Source: Musa acuminata AAA Group (Eukaryota > Streptophyta > Magnoliopsida > Zingiberales > Musaceae). Taken from it: DNA of 64,000 bases. The stretch lies in NCBI RefSeq assembly GCF_036884655.1, contig NC_088354.1:11324501-11388500 (forward strand). The letters run 5' to 3'. Under the pieces are notes generated by a model. It was given only the letters and a program-made list of their open reading frames with translations. It made no database searches and was not told the DNA's origin. Shown piece by piece: positions 50,501-63,205 of this stretch (positions are counted from its first letter, which is position 1; every line of letters begins with the position of its first letter). A program made the translations under genes and the position numbers.

Positions 50501-50852
50501 CAAACCTCTTCTTTTTTTCCCCATATGAACAACTGTATCCGTTCGACCCGACATATGTTCGACGGAATATCCGCAACATCGATGAGAATTTCCAAGCAAA
50601 TAGAAGGATTCGAAACATACATAAACACGAGAACTCACCGCTAACGAATAACTTGGGCGTCGTAAGGGGAGGAAGGTTGGAGGCGGCGGCGTCGTCGTCG
50701 AAGGGAAAGATGGATGGAGAGGGGGAGGAGGAGGAGGAGGAAGAGTTCTGGCGGTAGGCTGAAAGGGGTGACCAGGTCCACTGGGGCAGGGAGGCAGAAG
50801 AAGAAATCCTGAGGAGGCGGCGTACCGCAAACGAAGAAGACGACAGCGCCAT
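47502..50852 (-). CDS. Organelle-targeted RRM protein (ORRM-like)
   Basis: Exons 50852..50639, 47904..47836 and 47737..47502 join in phase to 172 aa. The N-terminus (MALSSSSFAVRRLLRISSSA and a Ser/Pro run to about 65) is rich in Arg and Ser and lacks acids, like a mitochondrial or plastid transit peptide. A single RRM follows: KLFVSGLSRLTTDDKLKEAF with RNP2, then SGRSKGFGFVRYATIEEADK with RNP1 (KGFGFVRY), and MNAKFLDGWVIFVDPAKP, a tail shared with organelle RRM proteins that act in RNA editing or processing. A Pro/Glu C-terminus ends at VGWCG. Intron 1 is 2.7 kb and contains retroelement sequence. Which organelle and which member cannot be decided here. Confidence 0.88.
48690..49140 (+). mobile_element. 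Retroelement remnant in RRM-gene intron 1, related to the GGT-intron copy
   Basis: On + it reads TCACGGACTTAACTAG, AATTATCTAAGTCGTGAGGC, ACCCTTGCG, CCTAGTTGCAACCTCG and GGAAGGAGAAAACAAT. The same words in the same order occur on - from about 22230 down to 21890. Homology is clear over about 270 bp and continues more weakly. No frame and no clear LTR boundary. Confidence 0.6.
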
Positions 50853-53243
50853 TCGTCGTGGAGAGGCGGCGAAACTATGGCCAAAACCCTAAAAGGGAAC
50901 CGCTGGCTTGCACCGGGGGAAGGACTCGGGAGTGGTGTGATCGGAGCTCGGTAATTAACCGGGTGATTGGGCCCTCAGCAGTGGAAGTCGGCTCTTGTGA
51001 ATCAAGGCCGTCCATCAGATGACTGCCTTTCTTAAGATGCGTGTAAGGTAAGTTAGACGGCCTGGATCTTGTGAGCCGACAAATGATCGAAGCGGTAGAG
51101 TCATCATTTCCATAATTCCCAAATAAAGTCCTTTGTGAAAAGATCAAAATATTTTTTTCAATATAAATTTCCATCAAAATTCAATTAAGATTAAATCGGA
51201 ATAGAATTATAGTACAATGTATTTATTATTGATCCAAAAACACTATAACTCAATTGAAAATGATATAATAGAATAATTTTTTTATCATCATTCCTTGATA
51301 ATTTTTTTTATAAAATTATAAGATTTTTTAAAATATTTAATCCTAAATATAAGACAAATTAGAAAAATCAAAACTTTTAGCTTGATTTATTTTAAAATAA
51401 ATGAAAAACACTATAATTCTCCTCCAAAATCATTCAAATTCTTATATTAATAATTTTATAATACCTCTGAGCCTATGATAAAATTGACATTTATTGTTAG
51501 TAAAAATTTTAATTACTTGAAACTAAGCCACGATGTTTTTATTTTAATTGAATGATAAAAAAATACGAATGATTTTTATATTATCATAGTTTTAATAAAT
51601 AAATATATAAGATCTTTTAAAAATTATAGGTCCACATTTAAGGTTATGTAAAAAGTAATAAAAAAATCATCATCCTTTATTATAAAATATATCAAAATAT
51701 TCTTAATTTTCATTAAAAACCACTTAAAAACTCTCAAATAAAAATATTTTATGAAACTTAATACATATAATAAGACTCATAATTAATATCCATAAGAACA
51801 TGAATTAATATAGATTGATTTTTAGTATTTTTGGTTCAATAACCCTATTCAAAAATAGGGTAATTGGCTCGGTTTAACACCGAACTGGTTTAACTACTTC
51901 GATCTAATTTGTGTTTCAATAATAATAATAAAAAACTCAGAAATCAAACATGTTAGCTATTAGTGATGATATTTTTATTATTTTAAAAGTATCTCTTTCG
52001 ACATTTTGGAAATGAGAAATTGCGCATTACTAAGAAAAGTTAAATATATTAACTAAATGTGATAGTCGATTGAAGCCCGATTCGTAATTGAGTCCAAAGC
52101 CATCACTCTATCGAACAATTACTCGCCTTAATTTATTCAACATTGAATTGACAGACCCCTTCGTTTGCACTTTTTCGTTTTTTGGAACTTTCTCGGCCTT
52201 TCTAGTTGAAAGTAGATCAAATTTCTTAATATATTAGATGTGTTAGAATCATTTTAATCTCGTTGCATATGCGTGAACTTTGGTTCTCTCAAAATTATGG
52301 TTAATTTCAGAAAAGAAAAAAATATGATAAAAAAGGCAAAATCCAATTATTGAATTCCCAAAAAAAAATCTCGAGAAATTTTTGTATTGTGCTCAAGATT
52401 ATTTTGATTGCGTAACTTTAAAACCTAGTTGTAGCCCCCCATACTTGGATGCTTAGTTTGTCGACTCTTATCTTGTTGACTCCGACCCTAATATGAAGTA
52501 GGAGGGGATGTAAAAGTTATAACCGTCTCTACGAACCCAACTAGTCCCCATCAGACCGTCTACTTCCTCTCGAGACTCCTCTCCCTCTTTTATCGATGTT
52601 CATCGACACAAGGGCTAATGGGGGAGTCCTTCCTCATGCGAGAAAGGACCACAATCGATCATAACAAAGATCAACAAGCGAGACTTCCGAGTGCGATAAA
52701 GAGTAATGATCGATAAGGATAAAATAATCATTTAGAAAAAGAATAATATTTCAAAAAAAATTGGATGCTCTACAAGAAATACTAAAAGTAAAAAAAATAA
52801 AAAATCACCCAAATCCAATTACCTATTAATGCATAATTTTCATAAACATGTTGATGCTCACATTTTGAAATACACAACTCGGATGTAATACATGTAGATA
52901 GTTGCTGATTATAAGATTAGAAGAAATCAGCGTACACAATCACATAAACGAGCAACTTCCCTGCACTGATCGCACCCACCGAGAGAGAATATATATATAT
53001 AGCACATTAAATGCGCACAATGCCCTTTTGGACATACTCAAATAGGCAAATTTTCATATAAGATAAACAACAACAAACTCATTAAGCATATTTATCTTCT
53101 GTCTTGACAATACCATTCGAATGCCTCCGAATATAAGCATTTACTTGCGTATAAAATATTACTACGTGAAAGAAACAGTAAAATCGTCCAGATGCATCAT
53201 CCCTCGGTTCGCCTCCTGCCTCCTGCCTCCTGCCTCCTGCCTC
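50853..53243. other. AT-rich intergenic stretch
   Basis: No gene was recognised. There is a perfect short hairpin CCCTATT-CAAAA-AATAGGG near 51845. A GC-richer patch at about 52430-52690 looks like transposon debris but has no diagnostic ends. AT-rich sequence makes up the rest. Confidence 0.45.
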
Positions 53244-53252
53244 CTACCTCCT
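53211..53252. repeat. 7-bp minisatellite overlapping the PPA stop codon
   Basis: Five perfect GCCTCCT units (53211-53245) and a sixth variant ACCTCCT (53246-53252). On - the variant supplies the last two Arg codons and the T of the TAG stop of the pyrophosphatase gene. Confidence 0.9.
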
Positions 53253-55817
53253 TAAGCTTTCGACAATGTAATTGGCATAAAGATCCCTGCAAACATCGTT
53301 TAAAAAGTCAAAATTAGATAGATCAGGATATGAAAATAACAAACATATCTGACGTTTTTCTGCTACAGAAATAAAACAAACCACCTAGACATAGGTTTCG
53401 ATCCAGAATTGAATATGGCCCAAATTATTTTGCATCTGAATAATCAATACTCGATAGAGTTGACTGCAAATTGCATTTTCTAGAATTGATTTTAGGCTTT
53501 TCGTTTTACAAGAAAAGAAGTTATGCCTGCAGTCCTATTCATTTTTTTCACATACAAAAACACAAATGTTTGTGGTAAATAGTGAGGCTTCGAATGAGTG
53601 GTTGGGAACCATATCATAGAAAAGGTTCCACATTTGGACCTTGGAGACCTAAAGAATTTAATCCCTTCCATATCATGATATACAATACATCTAGTTTTTG
53701 CATAAATATCTGTTTGAACACATCACACCAATCCTGTGGTATGCATCAGATAAGCAAATAGTCAGTCAATTATATGAAGAAATGACTTACATGGAATGTT
53801 GAATGGCTTCGTAAGCTGAAGATGCAGGCAGGAAATCATTTACAGCAACTTCCTTGTTTTCATTCTTCTTATCTGAGATCCTATGGTCAAGGAGAACTTA
53901 CACTACCGAGGCAAAAACTTCATATCTTAAGAGAATGTACTAGTTGACTTGTGGAGTTATATTTTGAAGAACGTATTCAGTTAACACATGGCCTAGTTGC
54001 ATGTATCTATTGCAATGAACATCATCAGAAGTCTACTGTCGCTACGAGACCGATACCTGCCAACTGCTTAGCAAAAGATAGTAAAAGGCAATAAAGAGGA
54101 TGAACACACATTACAATTAATTTGAAGGCCAATGCTCCAGAAGCAGGATTAAAAAAATTTATTATGCAGTGCAGAATTTCTACCCTATCAGCAGCATGGA
54201 TAAACTAGATTCAAGTCATGATAACACTGCATATATTGACTCTTTCAAAATCAGTGTTGGTGAGTGTATCATCAACTGGCTGCCGCTCTTCTTGGTGAGT
54301 TACTGATCAATCGTTGCAAATGACAAACATTTAAAGGTGTGGAGTGGACCTACTAAGTCTGGTGATTAGATTGGCAACAACTCTTTGCGGATAACATCAC
54401 GCATATAAGTTGTCTATGTAATATGATTCTGGTGGCAGATATAAGAGGATACAATCTTCAAAGAAGCGCCTGATCTCTGCTAAACGATGAGGTGGGAGCT
54501 CCTTGATATCATTGTAATGCTTGTATTCAGGATCATCTGCACAAACAGCAATTATCTTGTCATCTTTCTCTCCCTGTTTCAGACAGCATAAAATTGAGTC
54601 AGCTCCTCTTTACCAAGGTCATTCCAGAATTATGAATCAAAAGGTCCAACTTATCTGTTATGCAGAAACCAGACCTGATCAATCATAGGCATCAGACCTA
54701 TGGCTTTAGCTCGAAGAAAACATCCTGGAATCACTGGTTCCTGTTGAACAGCAACAGTTATAACTATTTTAACCGATTCCCCTAAACTAGCGGAACAACT
54801 ATAAGGATAGAGAAGAAAAGGATGCAAGTGTAAATAATGAACTAGAAGAGCCCTTTGCAACTTGGCCATTATGCACATTCTATCTCACACTACAAGTATT
54901 GGGAAGCGAGAGGTGTTGCTTATATTGTGGTATCTATGATATGCTCTCTGTGCAAAAATGTATATGCACATCTAAGCAACACGACCCTGGGGAACTCGAA
55001 TGCCACAAACCTGCATTATAACCAACACATCCATAGGATCATTATCTTCACAAAGAGTGCGTGGGATGAAACCATAATTATGAGGGTACACCACTGATGA
55101 GTAAAGCACACGATCGACCTGTATAGATGAAGCACATATGAAAATTATTTCAGAAAGCAAAAAGGAAGAGTCAAGTAGCCATGCATACCTTGATCAGCCC
55201 AGTTTTCTTGTCAAGTTCATATTTCACTTTGCTTCCCCTTGTTATTTCCACAACCTGAAAGGTTCGAGTATTTGTTTAACCTTATTTCTGGTGTCCTATT
55301 TTGAGTACAGATATAAAGTATCCTTTTGATCCACATAACTGAACACTTTAAAAATTGTATGTCTGAATAGTGAAGTGATGATAAAGTGACAAAGAATCCC
55401 AGGGTAGAATATGTTAGCTAGGTTACACATACATCATATTCATGCCAAACCAAACAAAGTTACCAACTTTAATTTTCTAACACCTCATTTCCTTAACTGT
55501 TTAACATCAAACTTTTAAAGAAGTCAGAATTCATTCATAAAAAGTGCAGTGTCCTCACACAGTTGAAAATTTTCGGGGCAGCAGGACCTGCATGCAAAAT
55601 CCAAAGTCCAATTAGAAACGAATTAGAATGGAGACACAAATGAGGAGAAAATTATATGAAACTTCTTATTAGAATATCAAGTACCTATTTCAAGATCATG
55701 CCAAGGATGTGCTGCAACAGACCTTCGAGACATGGATGAAAGGATTCTTTCATTGAGAGGTGAACGAGAAAGTTGGAAGTCAGAAGCCTTAGTTGATGCT
55801 TGAAGAGGCGGAGCCAT
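53244..55817 (-). CDS. PPA: Soluble inorganic pyrophosphatase (family I)
   Basis: Eight coding exons: 55817..55685, 55587..55559, 55254..55189, 55118..55011, 54740..54675, 54573..54453, 53872..53791 and 53286..53244. They give 215 aa, as expected for plant soluble PPases. The enzyme hydrolyses pyrophosphate to two phosphates in the cytosol, pulling biosynthetic reactions forward, and needs Mg2+. Visible motifs: [40 protein letters not shown] (active-site Glu and Lys), [20 protein letters not shown], and the signature [10 protein letters not shown] with its three metal-binding Asp. [20 protein letters not shown] and [20 protein letters not shown] follow. Exon 1 starts with a 5' UTR part after a TATCAG acceptor; a further leader exon probably lies near 56.9 kb, with a TATTTAAG box on - at about 57060. 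Confidence 0.95.
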
Positions 55818-57052
55818 TACAGCACCTGATAAACATACAATCAATTTTCAACATCAATAATACTCATAATTTTATTATAAAGGTGTAGTTGTCCAAACGT
55901 AGACCAGGTATTTACCGGCGATGAATGAAATGTTAAAAACCTATTCAAACAAAAATATTTAAGAAAATTAAAGATTTAGATCATCAGAAGTATAGAGGAG
56001 GACGAACCCCCTTCATGTCAAGACAATTATTCATCAAAAGTTGTACATCCCTAGCTTAATTATGGCTGATTTATGAACCAGATCCATGATACATCATATG
56101 GAGAAGACAATCGTTGCCGATCAAAAAGCTAGTAAATCGGCACATGATTTGGGCCTCTTCTAACCAACTGTTCATGTCCAAAGATCTAAAATATTCTGGC
56201 CTAAAGTAATGCACGTTACTCTAATGGGCAGGTGAAGAACCTTCGTGGACAAAAAGCGATCATGAAGCAGCAACGTCATCACAAAGCTCGGATCTCATAG
56301 TCCATCATCAGATCCGAAGAAAGAAAGGAAGACAGCTAAACCTCATCCCCTGTTACGCGGATTCCACACAAAATCAACACAATAAACCTACACATCTATG
56401 TGACTTCTGCATTGAAGCACCAAGTAATTTCAAAACACAACAAAAAAAAAAAGCAACATATGGCATACATTTGTCTCACTATAAGCGGCATATAAGGGTA
56501 TTTGCGTAGTAAAACCCTAGTCACATTTTAGAACACCGGAGTCGTCACTGCAGATTTACCAAGAGGAAGAGAAGACAGCTAATCTGTAGCCGTCACAGAG
56601 AGAGATCTTTTCAAAGAAAATGGAAGCATGTTTCTTGAACACAAACGTTCAAACTTACCGATTCCAACACAAAACTTGGGCGAGTTTGGGAAACATAACA
56701 GAACAGCCTGCAGAGATCTGAACGAGTGAAAAATAAAACACGAATCATCTAAGCTCGAGCAAAGAAAACCTATGAAAGAACCCCAAATGATCCGATCCAA
56801 GTAATCAAAATCGCATCAAGTCGAAGCCCAAACCCTAATCAAAACCCCGAGAAAACCAGATCCAAGGCCTCCGGAGAAGGATGTTCGCGAATCTGTACCT
56901 CGAAACGGGGACGGAGGAGCTGAACCCGGTCCCGGGTGTCCTCGAGACCGAAGCGAGATGGGAAAGAAGGGCCGGAAATGGACTCCACTAGTCGGTAAAG
57001 GAAAGCAAAGAAGGTTGAGAGAGGAGATGGAGTTTGGCTTCCCGCTTCTTCT

Positions 57053-57062
57053 CCTTAAATAG
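57053..57062 (-). promoter_or_regulatory. TATA box of the PPA gene
   Basis: CTATTTAAGG on -. Downstream on the same strand a CGAG/GTACAG splice donor at about 56898 would end the first leader exon, which fits a 5' UTR intron before the coding start at 55817. Confidence 0.5.
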
Positions 57063-58321
57063 AGGCTTTTGCTGCCACTGGCCTAAACAAATCGGCTCCG
57101 GGAGTACGGGAGTCCGAACCACCAATGCCACCGTCCGGCCCCACCGGGGAGCGCGACGCGTCCCTACCGTTCTAAGACGGCGAGGAAGGAGTCCCCCCGC
57201 GCGTCGCGGCGCACCATCATTGACCGTTGGAACGGCTTCGCGATCCGTGCAGCGTCGGTCCTAACGGGAAGGACCATGGACGACGCGTTTCTGGTGGGCC
57301 CAGAGGGTTCGGCCATCGGACGGCTGCGATTGCACCGCTGACAGTGCGGAGCGGATGGCTTGGAGGGGACGCATCGGGTCCCGCGTGGGTTGGCCAGTGG
57401 GTGTGCCTTTTGGGACGCTTGCGGAGAAAGCGAAGTGCCGCCGCGACCCGAGGAAACTGTCACGCGGTCGGCACGTGGCAGATGTGGTTTATGCCAATGG
57501 AGTTGTGGGGTTCCATTTATGGCGTATTATAATAATAATCAGAGAATCTTAATATTTATTTTATGATGGAACAAATAAAGCATTATTTGGGGAGTCAAAA
57601 CAGTGTATGTGTTAGATATCATATCAAATATATATATATATATATGCAAAGGTTAGGTATATAAAAATAATATTTTCTCTCATTGATGTTAAGAAACTCT
57701 AACAATTTTATCTTATTTAAAATGATGAATCATCATATACCAACCAAGACTCTTATTTCCAAATTAACATGAAATAAAAGAAACATCAAAACATCCCTAT
57801 GGATCGGATTGGTAAATCAACTTGACATAAAGAAATATATTGCATATCGAGCATTTTTATCGATATTTTAAATCTTAATTCACTTCGAGATAAATTACTT
57901 TCTGATCGATCTCGATCGAAATTGATACTAATAATCTCAAATTTTATGCATATAAGGTTTGAACTTTCTAAGAATAAATTAGAATGGCAAATTGGTTGCG
58001 AGCTAATCACCGAATTAAAAAGCATGTCATGTTTTCTAAAGAGAGTTGAAATAGCTAAAGCTCAGTCCACCATTGAAGTTGTCACGTTGTGGCTACGTGC
58101 CAACTATCATCTAACTCATCAAAACAAATGACAAGTCAAATGACTTCCTCCCTTACATATTTCAGGTTTCGCAAGGCAGTATGTGTTGACAAGTCAGAAG
58201 ACTTCCCCCCTCGTAGTAAAAGATTGCCAACTGATGTCTGTCTTAGTTTTATTTCGTGGTGGCTGTGTTCGATGTGCCTACGATTCGAGCATCGGCGAAC
58301 CAATGTTGGACTTGCAATTGG

Positions 58322-58735
58322 ATGGTTGTTTGGATGTCACCGTACGAGCATTATCATCTTCGAATGATAATTTAATGATTATTAATGTCAGAAATTATTA
58401 TATTATTATATTTAAAAATCGAACAAGCACTTATGATATTGAAATAAGTGACGTTTGGATTAGTCTGATTCGATGCGTAAGAAGTCTAGTGTGATGGAAT
58501 GCTTGATACTCGAAATATACGAAGATAATTGGATGATTAGTTGTTTGGATGTCATCGGGCAATATCATATTCGAATGATAACTTAATAATTGTTAGCGTC
58601 AAAAATATATACTATTCTATGTAAAAATTGAACGAGCACTTATGATATTGAAATAGATGATATTTAAATAAGTCCCATACGATACGATGCATAAAAAGTC
58701 TAGTGTGACTAAATGCTCAATAATCGATCTATATA
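58322..58735. repeat. Two diverged tandem copies of about 215 bp
   Basis: TTGTTTGGATGTCAC near 58327 and TTGTTTGGATGTCAT near 58542 open two copies that share TCGAATGATAA, GAGCACTTATGATATTGAAAT and AAGTCTAGTGTGA in order. Noticeably diverged, so older than the other repeats here. Confidence 0.75.
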
Positions 58736-59240
58736 AAGACTGAGATCATATAAGATTTATGACTTAATCCGATCATTGAACTGAGTAAAATTTTTTAATA
58801 AATAATTATTTACTTTGATTATTGTGACCTAATGGATTTTATAGTGGATTTAACTCAGGAGATTATTTTAAGATATGAGCAAAATATTTGTTTAGTACTT
58901 ATCTCCTTTTTTTTATCGAGCTAATTGAATTATCACGTGTGGAATCATTATTATCTTTATTATATACGATGAAAGCACTTTTTAATGTCTTACACTATGA
59001 TCATTATGAGGAGTGGATACGGTTGGAAGAGTTTGGAAGTAAGTGCAGAGAAACTTTCTGCCTAATATTAACAATATTTTTATCCTAATACTATGTTGAT
59101 TGAACACGTTTAAATGATGCCACATTATTGTGATGTCGACTGAGCTTGGTTGGCTCAAGTAATGTCATATCATTCGATTGTGTAGACTATATGCGTCTGA
59201 CCTTAATTGGTCCTCATGATTTTACTTTTAAGGTATATAT

Positions 59241-59516
59241 TTTAGAAAACATTAGATTATTATATTTTAAATAAATCGATGAGAAAAGAGTCTCTTGATT
59301 TAAATTATTATTTATTTTTTTATTTATAAATATATGACAAATCCAAGAATAGTATATGATAGTTCAAGATATTATAAGTGTTTTTTTTATTTTATCTTAT
59401 AATATCTTGAACTATTATATACTATTCTTGGATTTGTTATATATTTGTAAATATAAAATAATAATTTAAATCAAGAGACTCTTTTCTCAAAATATAATAA
59501 TCTAATATTTTCTAAA
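59241..59516. repeat. Long inverted repeat (fold-back or MITE-like hairpin)
   Basis: The left arm begins TTTAGAAAACATTAGA and includes GAGAAAAGAGTCTCTTGATT and CAAATCCAAGAATAGTATAT. The right arm is its reverse complement, ending TCTAATATTTTCTAAA at 59516. Arms are about 135 bp with a short T-rich loop near 59380-59394. Partial arm copies follow at about 59640-59840, together with runs of TAGTATATAATAGTTATTA. Confidence 0.88.
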
Positions 59517-60323
59517 TATTTTCATCATATAATTATTATGTAATAGTATATAATTGTTATTATATAATAGTATATAATAGTTATTATTTTTATCTTATAG
59601 TATATAATAGTTATTATATGTAGTATATAATAGTTATTATTATAGTATATAATAGTTCAAGATATTATTTATTATTTTATATTATTTATTATAATATAAA
59701 TAGTTCAAGATATAGTATAAGTCTCCTGATTTTTTTTTATTTTTTATAAATATATAACAAATCCAAGAATAGTATATAATAGTTCAAGATATTATAAGTG
59801 TTCAAAATATATAATAGTATATAATATTTCAAGATATTACGTGTTTTTTTATCTTATTTTTATTTAATTTAATATTAAATTGATAGAATCTCGTTATTAT
59901 TATTTGATTTGAGAAAGGATTATATAATCACTTTCTTTCTTAAATTGGCTATCAACGCTCCTCAAATCGGATTGAAACATTCCCACAAACTCGATTTGAT
60001 CTCCATGTTACAAAGCAACCCTTCCACTGTTGCTATTAATCGAGCTTATTCTCTACCATTTTTTCTGCTTGCAGCGCACCCAATCATTATCCTGTTTTCT
60101 CCTCGGTTTGGTTACCACAATACTTAGAAGAGCTACCAAAGCTGCAACGCCACCGCTTTGTCTTCCACTAAGCGACCCGCTCGCGGATGTTTGCCTTATG
60201 GAATCGATACACTGCACGCCGCTGCAGCTGCGTGGGAGCGACTCCACCTGCTGTCGCTGTTTCTTGTGGTTGGTTTGGTGGACGAAGAAATAATGAATGA
60301 GAACTTGAGTTCGACTACGTGTG

Positions 60324-62525
60324 TCAATATCTGGCGGCTTGCAGACGACGGCCTTGTGTTCCTGTAAAGAGGAGCAGCTCCTCGGCCTGCACCCTCCCCC
60401 ATGATGAAGATGATGAGCTGCTGTTGCTGGAACTCTTTGCTGCCGTGACAGTGGCTGTCGTTCCAACATCGCCGCTTCTTGCTTCGTCGTCTACTTGCAC
60501 GGAGAAGAGGGAGTAGACAGGGCGGTGGTCGGAGAACTGCGACTCGCCTCTGACGTACCACATTTGCTTCATCCCCTTCCCTCGCCACAGGATTCGGTCG
60601 CACCTATCGCCACATATGTCCGATCCACGACGTTAGAACTGGATCTCGCACACCATAAACAACGACGCGAGATCGGGGAGTAGACCTTACCAAGCTGGCG
60701 TTCGCCTGGGTTTGCCGGGCTTGACTGCATAAACATCGGAATTGGCGAGGTATTTGTACGTCGGCGGGAAACGTATCTGCCCTTCCTCCCAACCAGCGAA
60801 GGCACGGCCGGCTCTCTGTTCGATCCGGAGCTGCAGGGCTTGCCCGGATTAGTGTTCGTGCAGTGTCTAAGAAATCGAAGCTTAGCCAGTACTCCCAACC
60901 TGATCCTTCCCCAGCAACGATCGCCAGTCTTTCTTCTGCAACAGTTCATGGGTGTCGCCGAAGGTGGCAGCTAGCCGGTAATTGAGATCTCCCAGCCATA
61001 TGATCTTACTGCAGTGCGGGTCGAGGCATCGTTCCTTTAGTAATCGTAGAATCACGAAGTTAGTTTATCGGCTTTGATGCTTACTCGTGCTCCAGAATCG
61101 TCTCCGGTGAGCATCCAGTAAATCGGGTCCTCTTCGTGATCTCCGCAACGTCTGAGTTCCTCCGGACTTCGTCGCCGTCTCTCTCTCCGGACGCCAAATG
61201 CGTGCAGACGAAGCAGAACGTCGTCCGCCTGACCGTCATACTGATCGACACCGATCCCTGCGAGCAACCACGGTGGGAATCATTCGACAAACGAATGCGG
61301 AGCTCAACTTAGGGACGCGCGCGGACGAACCTTGTTTCCCATGTAGCCCATGATGCCCCTCCCGACACAGGAGACCTTAATGTCGGCGACATGTCGCACG
61401 AGGCTGGCTCGCACCCACACGCACAGGAAGACGCCCACCATCTGCTTGCTCGCCGCGAGACGGTACTCCCCGCCGGAGTACGGATTCGTGCTCCTCGCGG
61501 CGTCGGCTTCGTCGTCTTCAACTTCCAAGCATAAGAGATCGGAGATGCTGAGTCTGGGCTTCTGGTCCACCAGCGAGGGGATTCCGGCGGCGGTCACGGT
61601 GCTGGTGGCGGGTGGCGGGCCCGGCTCGTGGCAGTTCAATGCCTGGCGAATGAGGGACAGCCACCTGCGAGCGGGGCCACTGTCCTCTGCCCCCAGCACG
61701 TTCCCGGCGTTCAAGCGGACGATTTCCTGGAACCTGTTCGCCACCAAGTGTCAGTGTGCAGGTATTTCTACGCCAATAATCCAAGGGGAAAGGGAAGAGC
61801 AACAGAGGAGGGGTGGGGGTAAGCAAGCATGGAGAAGAAGCATACCCGATGACAAAGATGTCGGGGGAAGAAGGCGAGCTCATCAGCCAATCTCTCAGGA
61901 GGAGCTCCCCATGCGGGGCTCGCCCTCCCACGTTCCACGTCCCGACGAACAGCCTGCAGAAGCATCCCATCATCATCAAACCAATATTTATATACACACC
62001 CAAACATCGAACGCATTCCAATCCATAACACTGTTAAAGCTGTGTCATTCATTTAGATTACAACACAGACTAATGATGAGTAGCAACTCCAAAATATTCC
62101 GCTTAGAAAGCTCTGGTTTTGTTCGTGGGTTTACTTGAGGTTATCGATGGGAGAAGACGACGCAGCCACAGAACTGGTCTCGGGTCGTTTGACATCTTCG
62201 GAGACCATTATCGACCATTCGCTGCCGTTCTTGTCGGAGCAGCTCTTCCTTCTCCTCTGCATCTCCGCGAACTCCTCCTCTTAATTGTTTTCATCAAAAT
62301 CATTAGTGAACAGAGGGAAGGAACAGGTTTTGATCAGGAAAATAGACTTACTGTTGCAGTCGGAGTAGAACTCCCCGCTCCTTATGTTGAGCCATTTCCG
62401 CAGCACCGTCTTCGGCCAAGAAGAGGACTGCGAAAGGATACATCGATATGACATCTCATTTGAAAGACATGTATGTCATAGCGAGCTGTACGATGTGATG
62501 GGTACCATCTCACCTGGGGAATCAT
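60324..62525 (-). CDS. Type I inositol polyphosphate 5-phosphatase
   Basis: Nine coding exons: 62525..62514, 62427..62352, 62279..62135, 61953..61846, 61733..61331, 61257..61085, 61008..60900, 60830..60691 and 60603..60324; 481 aa, all GT-AG and in phase. Type I enzymes remove the 5-phosphate from soluble Ins(1,4,5)P3 and InsP4, ending calcium signals. Visible: the N-terminal [15 protein letters not shown] box of the plant family, [60 protein letters not shown], then the two catalytic motifs WLGDLNYRL and [13 protein letters not shown], and [15 protein letters not shown]. The C-terminus has a poly-Ser run. The start is uncertain: the first exon is just MIPQ if the 86-nt intron at 62513..62428 is removed; if it is kept, a Met at 62454 gives [15 protein letters not shown]. 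Confidence 0.88.
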
Positions 62526-63092
62526 AGAGGCCTGTGTTCTCACTGCTCAAGCGGCAAGCTGGAGTCTTTTCTGCTGCGAGCGGCCTGTCGCGAAGGAGAA
62601 GCTGCGGAGAAGACGAAGGGGAGCAAATTAAGAGTGTCCTTTGTGAACTCTTCGCTGCAGCTTGTAAAGCAACATGCACTTCGAGTAAAAGGAAACCGAA
62701 GACGACGGAAGTTCAAAGCGTCTGCGCGAAATTCCATGACACAAGTACGATACTCTTTTGGGAGAAACAGTAAAGAGAAACCAAAGAGAGAAGCTTCGGT
62801 TGATCAAGAACAGAGTGGTTTCATGAAAAAGGTGTCGACTTGAGATAAGATTGCACGAGAAGGTACTTACACTTGCTCGATTATGAGATCTGTAGCAGAA
62901 GAAACTGTCTCGTACTACTGCGGAAAGAAACCAAGAGCCATAGCAGCAGCAGCAGGAGGAGGAGGCTTAGCCTTCTTCGACTGAGGTTCGATTCTTCTCT
63001 TCCTCCCTCCTTAGAGGCTCAGAGCTTTCGCGGAACAATAAGCGAAGCAGAGAGAGACAGAGGGAGGAGGACGGAGGAGCTGCTCCTCCGGC

Positions 63093-63099
63093 TTTTATA
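63093..63099 (-). promoter_or_regulatory. TATA box of the 5-phosphatase gene
   Basis: TATAAAA on -, about 570 bp before the start codon. The leader between them contains short upstream frames (for example ATG near 62942) and probably an intron, so the leader is long. Confidence 0.55.
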
Positions 63100-63159
63100 A
63101 GGAGTACGAGTCAACGACGGTGTCGCTGCCGTCGGAGTGGGGTCGCCTATGTGATCTGT

Positions 63160-63161
<2 letters not shown>

Positions 63162-63202
<41 letters not shown>
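63162..63202. repeat. (CT)n microsatellite upstream of the 5-phosphatase TATA box
   Basis: About 20 CT units. On the gene's strand this is a GA repeat 65 bp upstream of the TATA box, a common proximal promoter element in plants. Confidence 0.9.

Positions 63203-63205
<3 letters not shown>

Larger units (their letters stand above)
57063..60323. other. Gene-free stretch between PPA and the 5-phosphatase
   Basis: 57063-57500 is GC-rich (upstream DNA of PPA); the rest is AT-rich with tandem and inverted repeats listed separately. No coding gene was recognised. Confidence 0.5.

Noticed and set aside
52430..52690. GC-richer island in AT-rich DNA, considered as a gene or transposon
   Set aside because: No open frame, no terminal repeats and no tRNA fold were found.
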